From NCBI GenBank assembly GCA_038108155.1, contig JAYNHP010000001.1:69033-133032 (forward strand): a stretch of DNA of 64,000 bases, read 5' to 3'. The notes beneath the pieces are model-generated. The model saw only the letters and a list, made by a program, of their open reading frames with translations, had not been told where the DNA came from and made no database searches. Of the stretch, positions 43,788 to 52,981 are shown piece after piece. The position numbers and the translations under genes were made by a program. The stretch's first letter is position 1; the number at the start of each line of letters is the position of its first letter. The DNA is from MED-G20 sp038108155. Its GTDB lineage: Bacteria > Bacteroidota > Bacteroidia > Flavobacteriales_D > Parvicellaceae.

Positions 43788-44424
43788 TTGGATTCCAGGT
43801 AGAAGGAGAGTTTCTCCATTTAATTAATGTCTTAAGTTCTTCGTTAGAAATATAATTATTTTTCAATGCAGTGTCTAGTAAAACAGAATAGTTTGACAAT
43901 GTTTTAAATGAACAAGATTCATTGGAGAAATTATTTTCAGAAACTTCAAAGCCATATGTAAAAATTGCTCCAAGACCGCAAATTTCAACACCAAACTCTT
44001 TTAAATCTTTTATTGCTTTGATACTGCTTTTTCCAGAGGATATTAGATCTTCAATTACAAAAACTTTATCCTCTAGTTTTAAATCTCCTTCAATATTATT
44101 TTTCATACCGTGAGATTTTGATTCAGAACGTACATAACAAAATGGAAGTCCTAGTTCTTCAGCAACAATTGCTCCAATAGCAATGCCTCCAGTAGCTACT
44201 CCTGCTATGCAAGTTGGAGTATCAAATTCTTTAATTAAGCTAATAAATTCGTTCTTAATAAATTCTCTAATCTTCGGATATGCAAGAATTTTTCTATTAT
44301 CACAATAAATTGGAGAATTCCATCCGGAAGCCCACTTAAAGGGATTAGAAGGTTGCAATTTTACTGCATTGATTTGTAAAAGAAAATCAGCTACTTTAGC
44401 AGCATTATTTTTAGAACTATTCAT
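43780..44424 (-). CDS. pyrE: Orotate phosphoribosyltransferase PyrE
   Basis: Joins orotate to PRPP to give OMP in pyrimidine synthesis. PRPP-binding motif VFVIEDLISSGKSSIKAI (about residues 112-129), GVATGGIAIGAIVAEELGLPF near residue 72 and the KWASGWNSPIYCDNR orotate region near residue 26. Length is 214 residues. Its ATG lies one base from the start of the divergent Nudix gene. Confidence 0.95.
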   Translation of the reverse strand: MNSSKNNAAKVADFLLQINAVKLQPSNPFKWASGWNSPIYCDNRKILAYPKIREFIKNEFISLIKEFDTPTCIAGVATGGIAIGAIVAEELGLPFCYVRSESKSHGMKNNIEGDLKLEDKVFVIEDLISSGKSSIKAIKDLKEFGVEICGLGAIFTYGFEVSENNFSNESCSFKTLSNYSVLLDTALKNNYISNEELKTLIKWRNSPSTWNPNA

Positions 44425-44425
44425 C

Positions 44426-45010
44426 GTGCAAATTTATAAAGTTTTTGATAGCAAAAGTGAGATCATTTTTTCACCAAAAGAAAGTATTGCTAATTTTATA
44501 AATATAAACCACCTTTCTGAAGTTTCTAAGTTCAATAAAATTAATAAGTTTCATTTTAATTTTATCACTACCAACCCACTTAAAAGTATACAAAGTTGGT
44601 ACTCAGATTGTAAATTTGTAGAAGCTTCAGGTGGAATTGTAATAAAGAATAAAAACTATCTATGGATTTATAGAAACGGGATTTGGGATCTTCCAAAAGG
44701 AAAATTAGAATATCTAGAGGATTTTGAAACAGCTGCTCTAAGAGAAGTAAGGGAAGAATGTGGCTTAGATTCCTCGCTTAAAATTGACAAATTAATTTAT
44801 ATTTCCTTTCATACCTATAATGAAAATTCTATAAAAATTATTAAAAGAACCAATTGGTACCAAATGAGTTATTCAGGTTCTGAATCTGTCCTGCCACAAG
44901 CTGAGGAAGGTATTGAAAAAGTTGAATGGCTTTCTTTGAAGGAATCTACTTTAAAGTCTAAAGAGTCTTTTAAATCGATAAAGGAAGTTTGGAATTCTTT
45001 ACTTATTTAG
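44426..45010 (+). CDS. Nudix hydrolase
   Basis: The Nudix box GKLEYLEDFETAALREVREE continuing CGL (about residues 92-114) fits GX5EX7REUXEEXGU. The start is set at GTG 44426, giving VQIYKVFDSKSEIIF; an earlier in-frame ATG at 44369 lies within pyrE antisense and is rejected. The N-terminal 70 residues are an extra domain before the Nudix fold, as in related Bacteroidota proteins found beside pyrE. Length is 194 residues. The substrate is unknown. It shares four bases with the stop of the convergent TlpA-like gene. Confidence 0.82.
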   Translation: MQIYKVFDSKSEIIFSPKESIANFININHLSEVSKFNKINKFHFNFITTNPLKSIQSWYSDCKFVEASGGIVIKNKNYLWIYRNGIWDLPKGKLEYLEDFETAALREVREECGLDSSLKIDKLIYISFHTYNENSIKIIKRTNWYQMSYSGSESVLPQAEEGIEKVEWLSLKESTLKSKESFKSIKEVWNSLLI

Positions 45011-46473
45011 TTTTTCTTTCCAATTTTAAAAGACTCTTTTACTCTATTATTTTTTTCAATTGTGAAAAATGTTTTGTCAATTGTTGTACTATTATAACCT
45101 TTTGAAAGTGGACTAGGAGGAAGTGCAGGGAATTGAGAAATCTTTCCATCTGGGTCAATTAGTAGGTGAATTGGAAGATGGTCTAATTGAAAATCATCAA
45201 CTATTTTTTGTTTGTTCAAAGGATAACAAATAGCCCATTGATAGTTTAAATTTGATTTTATAAAGTTATTGTATGCTTCTTCATTATTCTCTAGGTTAAT
45301 TGAGATGTAGTTTACAAAACCGTAATTTTCTTTAAATTGTTTTATGATTTCCATTTCATGTAAGCTTTTATAATTCCAAGTAGCAAAAAAATTAACGTAA
45401 GTATATTTTCCCTTTAGTTCATGAATTTTTATTATTTGGTTGTTTTGATCCTCAACAATTAGCTCTGGGCATGAAGAACCAATATTGAACTTGGTAAGTT
45501 CTTTTATACAGTTACTTGCCAATATTTTGTGTTCCTGCCAGTTGCTTTCGATGGATATTTTTTTTAAAAATGATAAGATGTTTTCGGCGAGATAACTTGG
45601 TGAATTATATGCGTCATAAAGTCCTTTAATTATTGCGAGTTCTGAAAGTTGGGGAGATGAAAAATATTTACAAGACTGAATTATTTCAATTAGTTTTTCC
45701 AATTCATTATAGTTGTTAATGGCAAACTTGATTTGATCGTTAAGTTCAACCCCTCCAATTTTAAAAACATCGCTGTAAAAAAGGTTAAAAAATTGCATAT
45801 AGGCATCGTTTTTATAGTTGATTTTATTTCTTTTTAAATAATTCTCATATAGATATGCTTTGAAATAATCCCCTTTATTTTGATGAGCTAACTGTTCTAG
45901 AATTGCAATTTCATATCTTACATAGTTATGTAAGTATTTTATTTTTTTGGTTTTATATCTATCGCTAAGTAATATTTTAAAATTATTAAGACTGTCTTGG
46001 AATTCATTACTGTGCTTAGCCATTCTAATAATTTTACTAGTGTCGCCGTAAAGAAAATAATCTAATTGATTATTAAAATCTAAAATCAAACTATTGATAT
46101 TATCTATCTCTAGATTTAAAAATACAATTTGAACTTCGGATTTCTTTAGAGAGGCTTGGTCTATAAGAGTGTCTTTTGGGAAGTAAAGATTGTACTCGTA
46201 GTTTGAAGTATCAACATATAACATACCATGAGATCTCCCAATTGAAATTTCTGTAAGTTCACTGTCATTGAAATCGAAATATAACTTCACATAACCATTA
46301 GAATCTATAGTTTCATGGGCAATTATCTCGCTCACATTGGTTATATAATCGATCTTTTTTTTCCAAATAATTGATTGATTTTTATAAGCTGGTGCATAGA
46401 TGCTAACATTGGTAGATAGAGCTATTTTTACCCAAAAAAAGATAAAAAAAAGTGATGTTATAAGCCTATTCAT
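45007..46473 (-). CDS. TlpA-like protein with a cysteine-less thioredoxin domain
   Basis: Exported protein of 488 residues. It has a signal peptide (1-20), a DUF4369-like N-terminal region, a helical middle, and a C-terminal thioredoxin fold from about residue 345. The active site that normally reads WCxxC is W366-N-Y-K-S (YVNFFATWNYKSLHEM), so both catalytic cysteines are absent while the cis-proline loop (LPIHLLIDPDG) remains. It cannot do thiol-disulfide exchange at this site; a binding or scaffold role is possible. It is last of a five-gene minus-strand operon. Confidence 0.72.
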   Translation of the reverse strand: MNRLITSLFFIFFWVKIALSTNVSIYAPAYKNQSIIWKKKIDYITNVSEIIAHETIDSNGYVKLYFDFNDSELTEISIGRSHGMLYVDTSNYEYNLYFPKDTLIDQASLKKSEVQIVFLNLEIDNINSLILDFNNQLDYFLYGDTSKIIRMAKHSNEFQDSLNNFKILLSDRYKTKKIKYLHNYVRYEIAILEQLAHQNKGDYFKAYLYENYLKRNKINYKNDAYMQFFNLFYSDVFKIGGVELNDQIKFAINNYNELEKLIEIIQSCKYFSSPQLSELAIIKGLYDAYNSPSYLAENILSFLKKISIESNWQEHKILASNCIKELTKFNIGSSCPELIVEDQNNQIIKIHELKGKYTYVNFFATWNYKSLHEMEIIKQFKENYGFVNYISINLENNEEAYNNFIKSNLNYQWAICYPLNKQKIVDDFQLDHLPIHLLIDPDGKISQFPALPPSPLSKGYNSTTIDKTFFTIEKNNRVKESFKIGKKN

Positions 46474-46475
46474 GG

Positions 46476-46940
46476 CTAAGATATTTTCACTTCTTTTGGG
46501 ATAAAATCTCTAATGTCCCCATTATTTTTTATGATATCTCTGACAATTGAAGAAGAAATCATTCCATATTTTTTATCTGAGAGTAAAAAAATAGTTTCAA
46601 TTTCTTTATTCAACACTGAATTTGTTTCAGCTATTTGTTTTTCGTATTCGTAGTCAATAGAAGTTCTTAGTCCTCTAAAAATAAATTTTGCATTTTCTTT
46701 TTCTGCAAAATTTATTGTCAGTCCGTTGTATTTTTTAACTAAAATATTATCGTAATTCTTAAAAGTATTTTTAACCCATTCTTCTCTCTTCTCCAATGAA
46801 TAGAAGGTTTTTTTGGATGAGTTATCTCCAATACCTACTATCAAGACATCAACAAGTTTAGAGGCTTTCTCAATAATATGCCTGTGTCCAGATGTTATTG
46901 GATCAAATGACCCTGGAAATATTCCAATTTTATTTTTCAC
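46476..46940 (-). CDS. coaD: Phosphopantetheine adenylyltransferase CoaD
   Basis: Penultimate step of coenzyme A synthesis. IGIFPGSFDPITSGHRHII (residues 5-23) contains the HIGH-like T/HxGH motif; FRGLRTSIDYEYEKQIAETN and SDKKYGMISSSIVRDI are the other conserved blocks. Length is 154 residues. The start is GTG at 46940, overlapping rsmD by 11 bases. Confidence 0.95.
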   Translation of the reverse strand: MKNKIGIFPGSFDPITSGHRHIIEKASKLVDVLIVGIGDNSSKKTFYSLEKREEWVKNTFKNYDNILVKKYNGLTINFAEKENAKFIFRGLRTSIDYEYEKQIAETNSVLNKEIETIFLLSDKKYGMISSSIVRDIIKNNGDIRDFIPKEVKIS

Positions 46941-47475
46941 TTTTTATTTTAAAAAAAGAAAAGTTTACATTGCTATACGTTCTTTTTTCAATAAAGTTAG
47001 TGGATTCTTGAAAATTAACGTCTCTGCTGTGTTCAAAAATAAGTAACCCATTTCTTTTTAGAATTCCACTATTTAAAATATGCTCTGGAATTTCTTTAAT
47101 ATTTTCTAGGTTATATGGAGGGTCTGCAAATATTATATCTAAGCTTTTCTTACTACTTTTTAAAACGTATTTTAATGCATCTACTCTGAAAGTGGTGATA
47201 TTCATAGCGTATTTGGTTGCTATTGATCGAATGAATTTGATGGAATTTATTTGTTTATCTACACAAATGACTGATTTAGCACCTCTAGAAATAAATTCAT
47301 AGGCAATACTCCCAGTTCCAGAAAATAAGTCCAACACTTCAGCGTCTACTATAATGTCTTTATTTTCCAATATATTGAATAAGGCCTCTTTTGCAGAACT
47401 TGTTGTAGGTCTAGCTTTTATACTTTTGTTAAATGGAATACGAATAGATTTAAATTTCCCAGAAATAATTCTCAA
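46930..47475 (-). CDS. rsmD: 16S rRNA (guanine966-N2)-methyltransferase RsmD
   Basis: MRIISGKFKSIRIPF, RPTTSSAKEALFNILEN, DLFSGTGSIAYEFISRGAKSV and the catalytic FADPPYN are all standard RsmD blocks. Length is 181 residues. The start is TTG at 47475, forced because the family begins exactly at this MRIISGK. It lies one base after the DUF3822 gene. Confidence 0.94.
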   Translation of the reverse strand: MRIISGKFKSIRIPFNKSIKARPTTSSAKEALFNILENKDIIVDAEVLDLFSGTGSIAYEFISRGAKSVICVDKQINSIKFIRSIATKYAMNITTFRVDALKYVLKSSKKSLDIIFADPPYNLENIKEIPEHILNSGILKRNGLLIFEHSRDVNFQESTNFIEKRTYSNVNFSFFKIKSEK

Positions 47476-47476
47476 A

Positions 47477-48121
47477 TCAAAAATTTTTAAAGTTGGAATA
47501 TTGGTCGTATTGTATTTCTATATGAGGAAAAATATCTTTTAATTTGGATGTAATAATCTTGTTGTCAATCCCGCAATGTTCAATATTAAATGGTTCGTTT
47601 ATGAATTTTGATTCTTTAATAACGCTAAGTAAGAAGTAAAGTGCATCTTCACTATTTTCAATTTTATATCTGTTGACTAAAATTAGTTTTTTATTATTAA
47701 AGGATGCTATGTAAATACATTTTTCACCAAGAAAATACTTCAGTTTAAAATCATAATTTGAAGACATTATTATTGATTCACAAAAATGTTTCAGGTTTGT
47801 AGTTGGAAATTTTTTTTTGATTGCGCTTAGAATTTTTTCATCAACTCCCCAGTAGATCATACACTGATATTTGGAAATTTCATCTTCTAAATAGCTCAGA
47901 TCAGTTTCTGGGTTGGAAATAAATCTTTTTTTCTCTTCTAATGGAATGTGGCCAGCAATTTCATTTGGAATTAAAGTAAAGTGAGGGCTGTCTATGTAAA
48001 TATTTTCAATTTTTGAACTTGCTTTAATTTCAGACTCTTTGGTTAGTTTCCAAAATCCAGACTCAGAAATTCTAAAAAAATTGTTTTCAAATATATATGT
48101 GTCTGAAGGAAAGTATTTCAA
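47477..48121 (-). CDS. DUF3822 family protein
   Basis: The protein of 214 residues resembles the DUF3822 family, which is almost always beside rsmD and coaD in Bacteroidota and has an actin/type II pantothenate kinase-like fold. Seen: HFTLIPNEIAGHIPLEEKK, and a second half beginning LGEKCIYIASFNNKKLILVN that mirrors a duplicated fold, then NIEHCGID. The function is unknown. It has a TTG start at 48121. Confidence 0.65.
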   Translation of the reverse strand: MKYFPSDTYIFENNFFRISESGFWKLTKESEIKASSKIENIYIDSPHFTLIPNEIAGHIPLEEKKRFISNPETDLSYLEDEISKYQCMIYWGVDEKILSAIKKKFPTTNLKHFCESIIMSSNYDFKLKYFLGEKCIYIASFNNKKLILVNRYKIENSEDALYFLLSVIKESKFINEPFNIEHCGIDNKIITSKLKDIFPHIEIQYDQYSNFKNF

Positions 48122-48130
48122 AATGTGGGG

Positions 48131-49594
48131 TTATTTCCAATTCCCACTAGTTTTTACTTCTGTTAAAGAGCCGGTTGTAAGAGTGTCTCTTTCATTAAGT
48201 GGGTCGTATGGTGAAGGGTCATATGCTGTGAATACTGGAGTTCCTACTTTTGAAAGTAAGTAAAAATAGTCTTCAGAATCTTCGTTGAGATTTTCGAAAT
48301 TTATTTTGTCACCTTTGAAAATTTCGAAAGAAATATTTGTAGAGTCCATAGATCTGTTTTTAACCATCAATTTAAAGTTTGAAATATTAAGACTTGGACT
48401 AGAAAATTCATCATCTTTGGAAATGACATCTTTGCCAACGTAAAAAGGATCAAAAAGATCTGGGTTGTATAGTGGTGGTTGGAGATTGTAAGATAATAGA
48501 TCCTCAAGGTCTGTCCAGTAAGATCTTGAAGGTCTTGAAATAATATCCTTTTGAGTTAGTTTAATTTTTATTTCTTTATTGGATCTAATAATATGGAATA
48601 AAATAGTGTCCTTTTTCTTGTTTTTTATTACTTCTAGAAAGTCAGAAGGTCTATTAAATGTTACTGAATCTACAGAGACAATGTTATCTCCTATATTGAA
48701 TTGAGGTAACTGTGGAATTGAATCTTTAACAATTAATCCTTTAATACTCTTGTTGTAGTAAGCAGTATCGTTGCCGTTAAAGTCTATTAAATAGGAGGAC
48801 ACAAACTCATACGGGTTTTCTTTTTTGTAATTAATAATTTCGAATGAGACATCGTCACTAGACTCAAGAATACCCGCATACATTTTAAAGTATTTTTTAT
48901 TGGACATTGGAACCAAATCTAAATTTTCAACTTTGAAATCATACAATCTATTGCTTGTAGAGTCTGAAGTTGATGGAAATAATTTTTCTAAAACATTTAT
49001 CCAGGATGTATCTTTTGTTAATAGACCACATATTAGAGCTTCTTTTTCGTCGTAAGATTCTAATTGGATATAGTCAAGAATTGCGTCATATCCTAGAATT
49101 TCTGCATGTTCAGTGGTAATTTTATAGTCTGGGACAACTCCCTTAGTACTTATAGAGTATACGCTATCTTGTACTAAAAACCTTTTAAGTTCCTCAAAAT
49201 TATCGCTATACCAACCATATTTTTTTTTGTATTCCAACTGAACTATTTCAATATCTCTTAAGCCTTGTTTGATATTGGCATCTATTTCTTTTTTTAACTC
49301 AATTTGAGCTATGGTGGTAGATATAGAATTGTAGGTAGAATATCCTAAAAACAAACAGCTAATAAGTAGTGCAAATAATATTTTCAAATGGGTATTCTTA
49401 CCAATTACTTCTTTAATGTAGAGAACAGTAACAACTCCCATTAAAAGTACAACAATAGCACCCATTAGGAATGTGCCAGATTGATTAATACTTCCAGTAC
49501 CACTAAATAGGGCAGTATTCAATAATATAAGACCAAGTAAAATTACTATCGCAGGAAATATGTATTTTTTTATGAGAAGGCTCCGTTCTTCCAT
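48131..49594 (-). CDS. Unknown membrane protein with a PDZ-like segment
   Basis: Not recognised as a named family. The N-terminus has three membrane helices (residues about 12-30, 38-60, 70-88). A short coiled segment follows (IELKKEIDANIKQGLRDIEIVQ), ending in YKKKYGWYSDNFEELKRFL, reminiscent of type II secretion pseudopilin-like or TonB-linked small domains. Residues about 300-345 (GDNIVSVDSVTFNRPSDFLE and FHIIRSNKEIKIKL) have the pattern of a PDZ domain. Length is 487 residues. It is first of the operon with DUF3822, rsmD, coaD and the TlpA-like protein, spaced 9 bases from DUF3822. Confidence 0.55.
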   Translation of the reverse strand: MEERSLLIKKYIFPAIVILLGLILLNTALFSGTGSINQSGTFLMGAIVVLLMGVVTVLYIKEVIGKNTHLKILFALLISCLFLGYSTYNSISTTIAQIELKKEIDANIKQGLRDIEIVQLEYKKKYGWYSDNFEELKRFLVQDSVYSISTKGVVPDYKITTEHAEILGYDAILDYIQLESYDEKEALICGLLTKDTSWINVLEKLFPSTSDSTSNRLYDFKVENLDLVPMSNKKYFKMYAGILESSDDVSFEIINYKKENPYEFVSSYLIDFNGNDTAYYNKSIKGLIVKDSIPQLPQFNIGDNIVSVDSVTFNRPSDFLEVIKNKKKDTILFHIIRSNKEIKIKLTQKDIISRPSRSYWTDLEDLLSYNLQPPLYNPDLFDPFYVGKDVISKDDEFSSPSLNISNFKLMVKNRSMDSTNISFEIFKGDKINFENLNEDSEDYFYLLSKVGTPVFTAYDPSPYDPLNERDTLTTGSLTEVKTSGNWK

Positions 49595-49800
49595 TAGAAT
49601 TATTTTGAATACAAATCTAATGTTTTTTTCAAATTTCGCTTCTTATAATGATAACAAATTATGGTCAATTAATTATTGTAAATATTTAAGAATTTAATTT
49701 CTTATTTATTTAAAAAAATAGTTTTTAATTTTAATTATTAATTAATAAATAGAATTTAATTTCTTTTAAATTGTTTTAATGTCTTAAATATTTTAATTTG

Positions 49801-49808
49801 TATATTTG
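49801..49808 (+). promoter_or_regulatory. Bacteroidota -7 element for the E1 dehydrogenase
   Basis: TATATTTG matches TAnnTTTG exactly, 17 bases before the ATG. It ends a 231-base, extremely AT-rich gap (49595-49825) in which I see nothing else beyond simple A/T tracts. No -33 TTTG lies at the usual spacing. Confidence 0.45.
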
Positions 49809-49825
49809 ATTCAACATTTAAATCG

Positions 49826-51874
49826 ATGGATAAATCTACTTTAGATAAAGTTTATAATTTAATTTCTCTTTCTCGTTCAATGAGTGCACTTTTTGAGCGA
49901 GAAAAATCAATTACTTCAAAATATGTCCATGCTACCTCTAAAGGTCATGAGGTAATTCAAATTGCAGCTGGTATTCAATTAAAAAAAGATGATTTTTTAT
50001 ATCCATATTACAGAGACGATTCTATGCTTTTATCAATTGGGCTAGAGCCATATGACTTGATGCTTCAGTTACTTGCTAAATCTAAAGATCCTTTTTCAGG
50101 CGGTAAAACTTATTATTCCCACCCTAGTTTAAATCATCCAGAACTTCCAAAAATACCTCATCAATCTTCTGCAACAGGGATGCAGGCAATACCTGCAACT
50201 GGCGCTGCTATGGGATTAAAGTATAAAGAGGAAGTAGGTCTTTCTAAATATAGTAAGGATGCTCCTATCGTACTTTGTTCCCTTGGAGATGCATCTTGCA
50301 CTGAAGGAGAAGTATCGGAAGCATTTCAAATGGCGGTTTTAAAAAAATTACCTATAATATATCTTGTTCAGGACAATGAATGGGATATTTCTGCTAAAGC
50401 AGAAGAAACAAGAGCTCAGGATATTTCCTATTTCGCTAAAGGCTTTAAAGGCCTCAAAGTATTTACTGTAGATGGGACTAATTTTCAAGAGTCTTATGAT
50501 GCTCTAAAAGAAGGCCTTAAAATAACTAGAAATAGAAAAGGACCCGTATTAATTCATGCAAAAGTCCCGCTTTTAAATCATCACACCTCAGGAGTTAGAA
50601 TGGAGTGGTATAGAGATGATTTAGATACTCATATGTTAAGAGATCCTTTTCCGATTTTAAAAGAGTTATTAATAGAAAATGGTTTCAAAAAAACAGAGCT
50701 TGACGAAATTTTTTTAAAATCTGAAAAGTTAGTTTTAGAACAGTATAAAAAAGCTTTAGAAGAAAAAGATCCCGAGCCAAACGAACTTTTTAACAATATA
50801 TTTGCCCCAACAACAGTTAAAGAAGAAAACGGAGAGAGGTCTCCCAAAAATAAGGAGGCAACAGTTATGGTAGACTCTGCATTATTTGCTATTAGAGAAA
50901 TAATGGATGCAGATAACAGATGTTTACTCTACGGTCAAGATGTTGGTGGTAGATTAGGTGGTGTTTTTAGAGAAGCAGCTACCTTAGCACAACAATTTGG
51001 TAACCACAGAGTTTTTAATACTCCTATTCAAGAAGCGTTTATTGTGGGTAGTACTGCAGGAATGTCTGCTGTTGGCTTAAAGCCAATCGTTGAAGTTCAA
51101 TTCGCAGATTATATTTGGCCAGGTTTAAACCAATTATTCACAGAAATAAGTAGATCCTATTATTTGTCAAATGGTAAGTGGCCAATTAGCATGATTCTTA
51201 GAGTACCTATTGGTGCTTATGGTTCAGGAGGTCCTTATCACTCTTCAAGTATTGAATCTATTGTAACTAATATAATAGGAATAAAGGTACTTTATCCATC
51301 TAATGGTGCAGATTTGAAAGGGCTAATGAAAGCTGCCTATTTAGATCCAAATCCTGTTTTAGTTCTGGAACATAAGGGCTTGTATTGGTCTAAAATTTCT
51401 GGTACAGAAAATGCGAAAACAATCGAACCAGACGAAAATTATATTCTGCCAATCGGTAAAGCAAGTAAAGTCATTGAAGCAGATGAAAAGTATGAGAAAT
51501 CTGGAGAATCGGTTGTAATTATAACCTATGGTCGTGGAGTTTATTGGTCCCTTGAAGCATCAAAATCTTTTATTGGAAAAATAGAGATATTAGATTTAAG
51601 AACTTTGTCTCCTTTGGATGAAGATCAAATTTTAAAATCTGTAAAAAAACATGGAAAATGTCTCATAGTTTCTGAAGAACCATCCTCAGCTAGCTTTTCA
51701 CTTGGTATTGCAGGATTTGTTCAAGAAAATTGCTTTGAATTTTTAGATGCTCCTGTGAAAATTATCGGTTCAGAAAATACTCCAGCTATTCCTTTGAATG
51801 AAAACTTAGAATCTACTTATTTGCCAAATGCTTATAAAGTGCAAAAAGCTATATCTACTCTTTTAGATTACTGA
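49826..51874 (+). CDS. 2-oxoacid dehydrogenase E1, fused alpha and beta subunits
   Basis: Thiamine-diphosphate enzyme. Residues 1-330 are the alpha part, with the TPP motif GDASCTEGEVSEAFQMAV to DNEW (about residues 153-190). After a short linker, residues 345-682 are the beta part (LYGQDVGGRLGGVFREAATL, FNTPIQEAFIVGSTAGMSAVGL). The fused form is common in Bacteroidota and is usually assigned to branched-chain 2-oxoacid dehydrogenase; pyruvate cannot be excluded. No E2 or E3 gene is near. Confidence 0.88.
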   Translation: MDKSTLDKVYNLISLSRSMSALFEREKSITSKYVHATSKGHEVIQIAAGIQLKKDDFLYPYYRDDSMLLSIGLEPYDLMLQLLAKSKDPFSGGKTYYSHPSLNHPELPKIPHQSSATGMQAIPATGAAMGLKYKEEVGLSKYSKDAPIVLCSLGDASCTEGEVSEAFQMAVLKKLPIIYLVQDNEWDISAKAEETRAQDISYFAKGFKGLKVFTVDGTNFQESYDALKEGLKITRNRKGPVLIHAKVPLLNHHTSGVRMEWYRDDLDTHMLRDPFPILKELLIENGFKKTELDEIFLKSEKLVLEQYKKALEEKDPEPNELFNNIFAPTTVKEENGERSPKNKEATVMVDSALFAIREIMDADNRCLLYGQDVGGRLGGVFREAATLAQQFGNHRVFNTPIQEAFIVGSTAGMSAVGLKPIVEVQFADYIWPGLNQLFTEISRSYYLSNGKWPISMILRVPIGAYGSGGPYHSSSIESIVTNIIGIKVLYPSNGADLKGLMKAAYLDPNPVLVLEHKGLYWSKISGTENAKTIEPDENYILPIGKASKVIEADEKYEKSGESVVIITYGRGVYWSLEASKSFIGKIEILDLRTLSPLDEDQILKSVKKHGKCLIVSEEPSSASFSLGIAGFVQENCFEFLDAPVKIIGSENTPAIPLNENLESTYLPNAYKVQKAISTLLDY

Positions 51875-51899
51875 TGTCCTTCAATTAAATTTTATGTAA

Positions 51900-51907
51900 T
51901 AGATTTG
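51900..51907 (+). promoter_or_regulatory. Bacteroidota -7 element for mscS
   Basis: TAGATTTG matches TAnnTTTG exactly, 18 bases ahead of the ATG at 51926. It overlaps a TTG at 51905 and so argues against that TTG as the start. Confidence 0.45.
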
Positions 51908-51925
51908 TTTAATATTTTAATAGTT

Positions 51926-52981
51926 ATGGAATACTTAAATAAAGATTTTTTTGGAAATTCAATTCAACATTGGATAGTTGCCTTTTTAGTATTATTTGGT
52001 TCTTTTATCTTAGTGAAAATTTTATACTGGATTTTTTCTTCAGTTTTTAAAAATCTAACTAGTAAAACCAAGACTAATCTAGATGATATTTTAGTTAAAA
52101 ATTTACAAAAACCACTTACAAATTTAGTAGTTATTGGTGCTTATTACTTTTCTGTAAGTTATTTGCATTTTGATAAAAATATTGAAATAATTTTAGTCAA
52201 TATTGCCTATCTACTCATTACAATTACATTAACTTCAATTGTTTCTAAAATATTTGACGCACTTATTTCAGAAGTTATCCTTCCTATTTCTAAAAAATCT
52301 GAAACTAGTTTTGACAGCCATTTAATACCAGTTATTCAGAAAGCTGTAAGAGCGATTATTTGGTCTCTTGGAATAGTAATTGGATTAGATAATATTGGTT
52401 TTGATATTACAGCTATGATAGCTGGCCTTGGAATTGGTGGACTAGCACTAGCTTTAGCAGCCCAAGATTCTGTTAAAAATATTTTCGCAGGAATTATGAT
52501 TTTTTTAGATAAACCGTTTAAAATTAACGACAGAATTAAAATAGATGGGCATGATGGAACTGTTGAAGAAGTTGGTCTTAGAAGTACTAGAATAAGAACA
52601 TTGGAAGGAAGAATCGTAACAATACCCAACTGTACTTTTACAGATAATAGTGTGATTAATGTCACTTCACAACCAGCTTTAAAAGTGAAAATTAACCTTG
52701 GTCTTACTTATGATACAAATGAAGAACAAATGCAAAAAGCAATAGACATACTACAAGATATTGTAAAACAACAAGATGCCATTACCAATGACTATGCTGC
52801 AGGTTTTAATGGCTTTGGCGATTTTTCACTAAACATTCTATTTATGTATTATGTTAAGCCAGAATCTCATTGGCTCGACACACAGACATTAGTTAATAAA
52901 GAGGTCTTAAGAAGATTTAATGAAGAAGGGTTGGAATTTGCTTTCCCAACCCAAACTATTCTTAAAAAGGAAATTAATTAA
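51926..52981 (+). CDS. MscS-family mechanosensitive channel
   Basis: Membrane channel that opens on osmotic downshock. Four membrane helices are visible (residues about 11-35, 54-70, 79-100 and the pore region 130-170). The pore-lining stretch AMIAGLGIGGLALALAAQDSV carries the Gly/Ala packing typical of MscS TM3, followed by the beta domain (FAGIMIFLDKPFKINDRI) and a cytoplasmic C-terminus. The ATG at 51926 is chosen over TTG at 51905 because a promoter element overlaps the latter. Length is 351 residues. Its stop overlaps the convergent FKBP gene by eight bases. Confidence 0.9.
   Translation: MEYLNKDFFGNSIQHWIVAFLVLFGSFILVKILYWIFSSVFKNLTSKTKTNLDDILVKNLQKPLTNLVVIGAYYFSVSYLHFDKNIEIILVNIAYLLITITLTSIVSKIFDALISEVILPISKKSETSFDSHLIPVIQKAVRAIIWSLGIVIGLDNIGFDITAMIAGLGIGGLALALAAQDSVKNIFAGIMIFLDKPFKINDRIKIDGHDGTVEEVGLRSTRIRTLEGRIVTIPNCTFTDNSVINVTSQPALKVKINLGLTYDTNEEQMQKAIDILQDIVKQQDAITNDYAAGFNGFGDFSLNILFMYYVKPESHWLDTQTLVNKEVLRRFNEEGLEFAFPTQTILKKEIN

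Noticed and set aside
49595..49825. Repeat array or small RNA in the AT-rich gap before E1
   Set aside because: Only irregular A/T tracts and a -7 element are visible, with no stable hairpin or regular repeat.
51905..51925. TTG start for mscS
   Set aside because: A -7 promoter element overlaps this codon; ATG 51926 fits.
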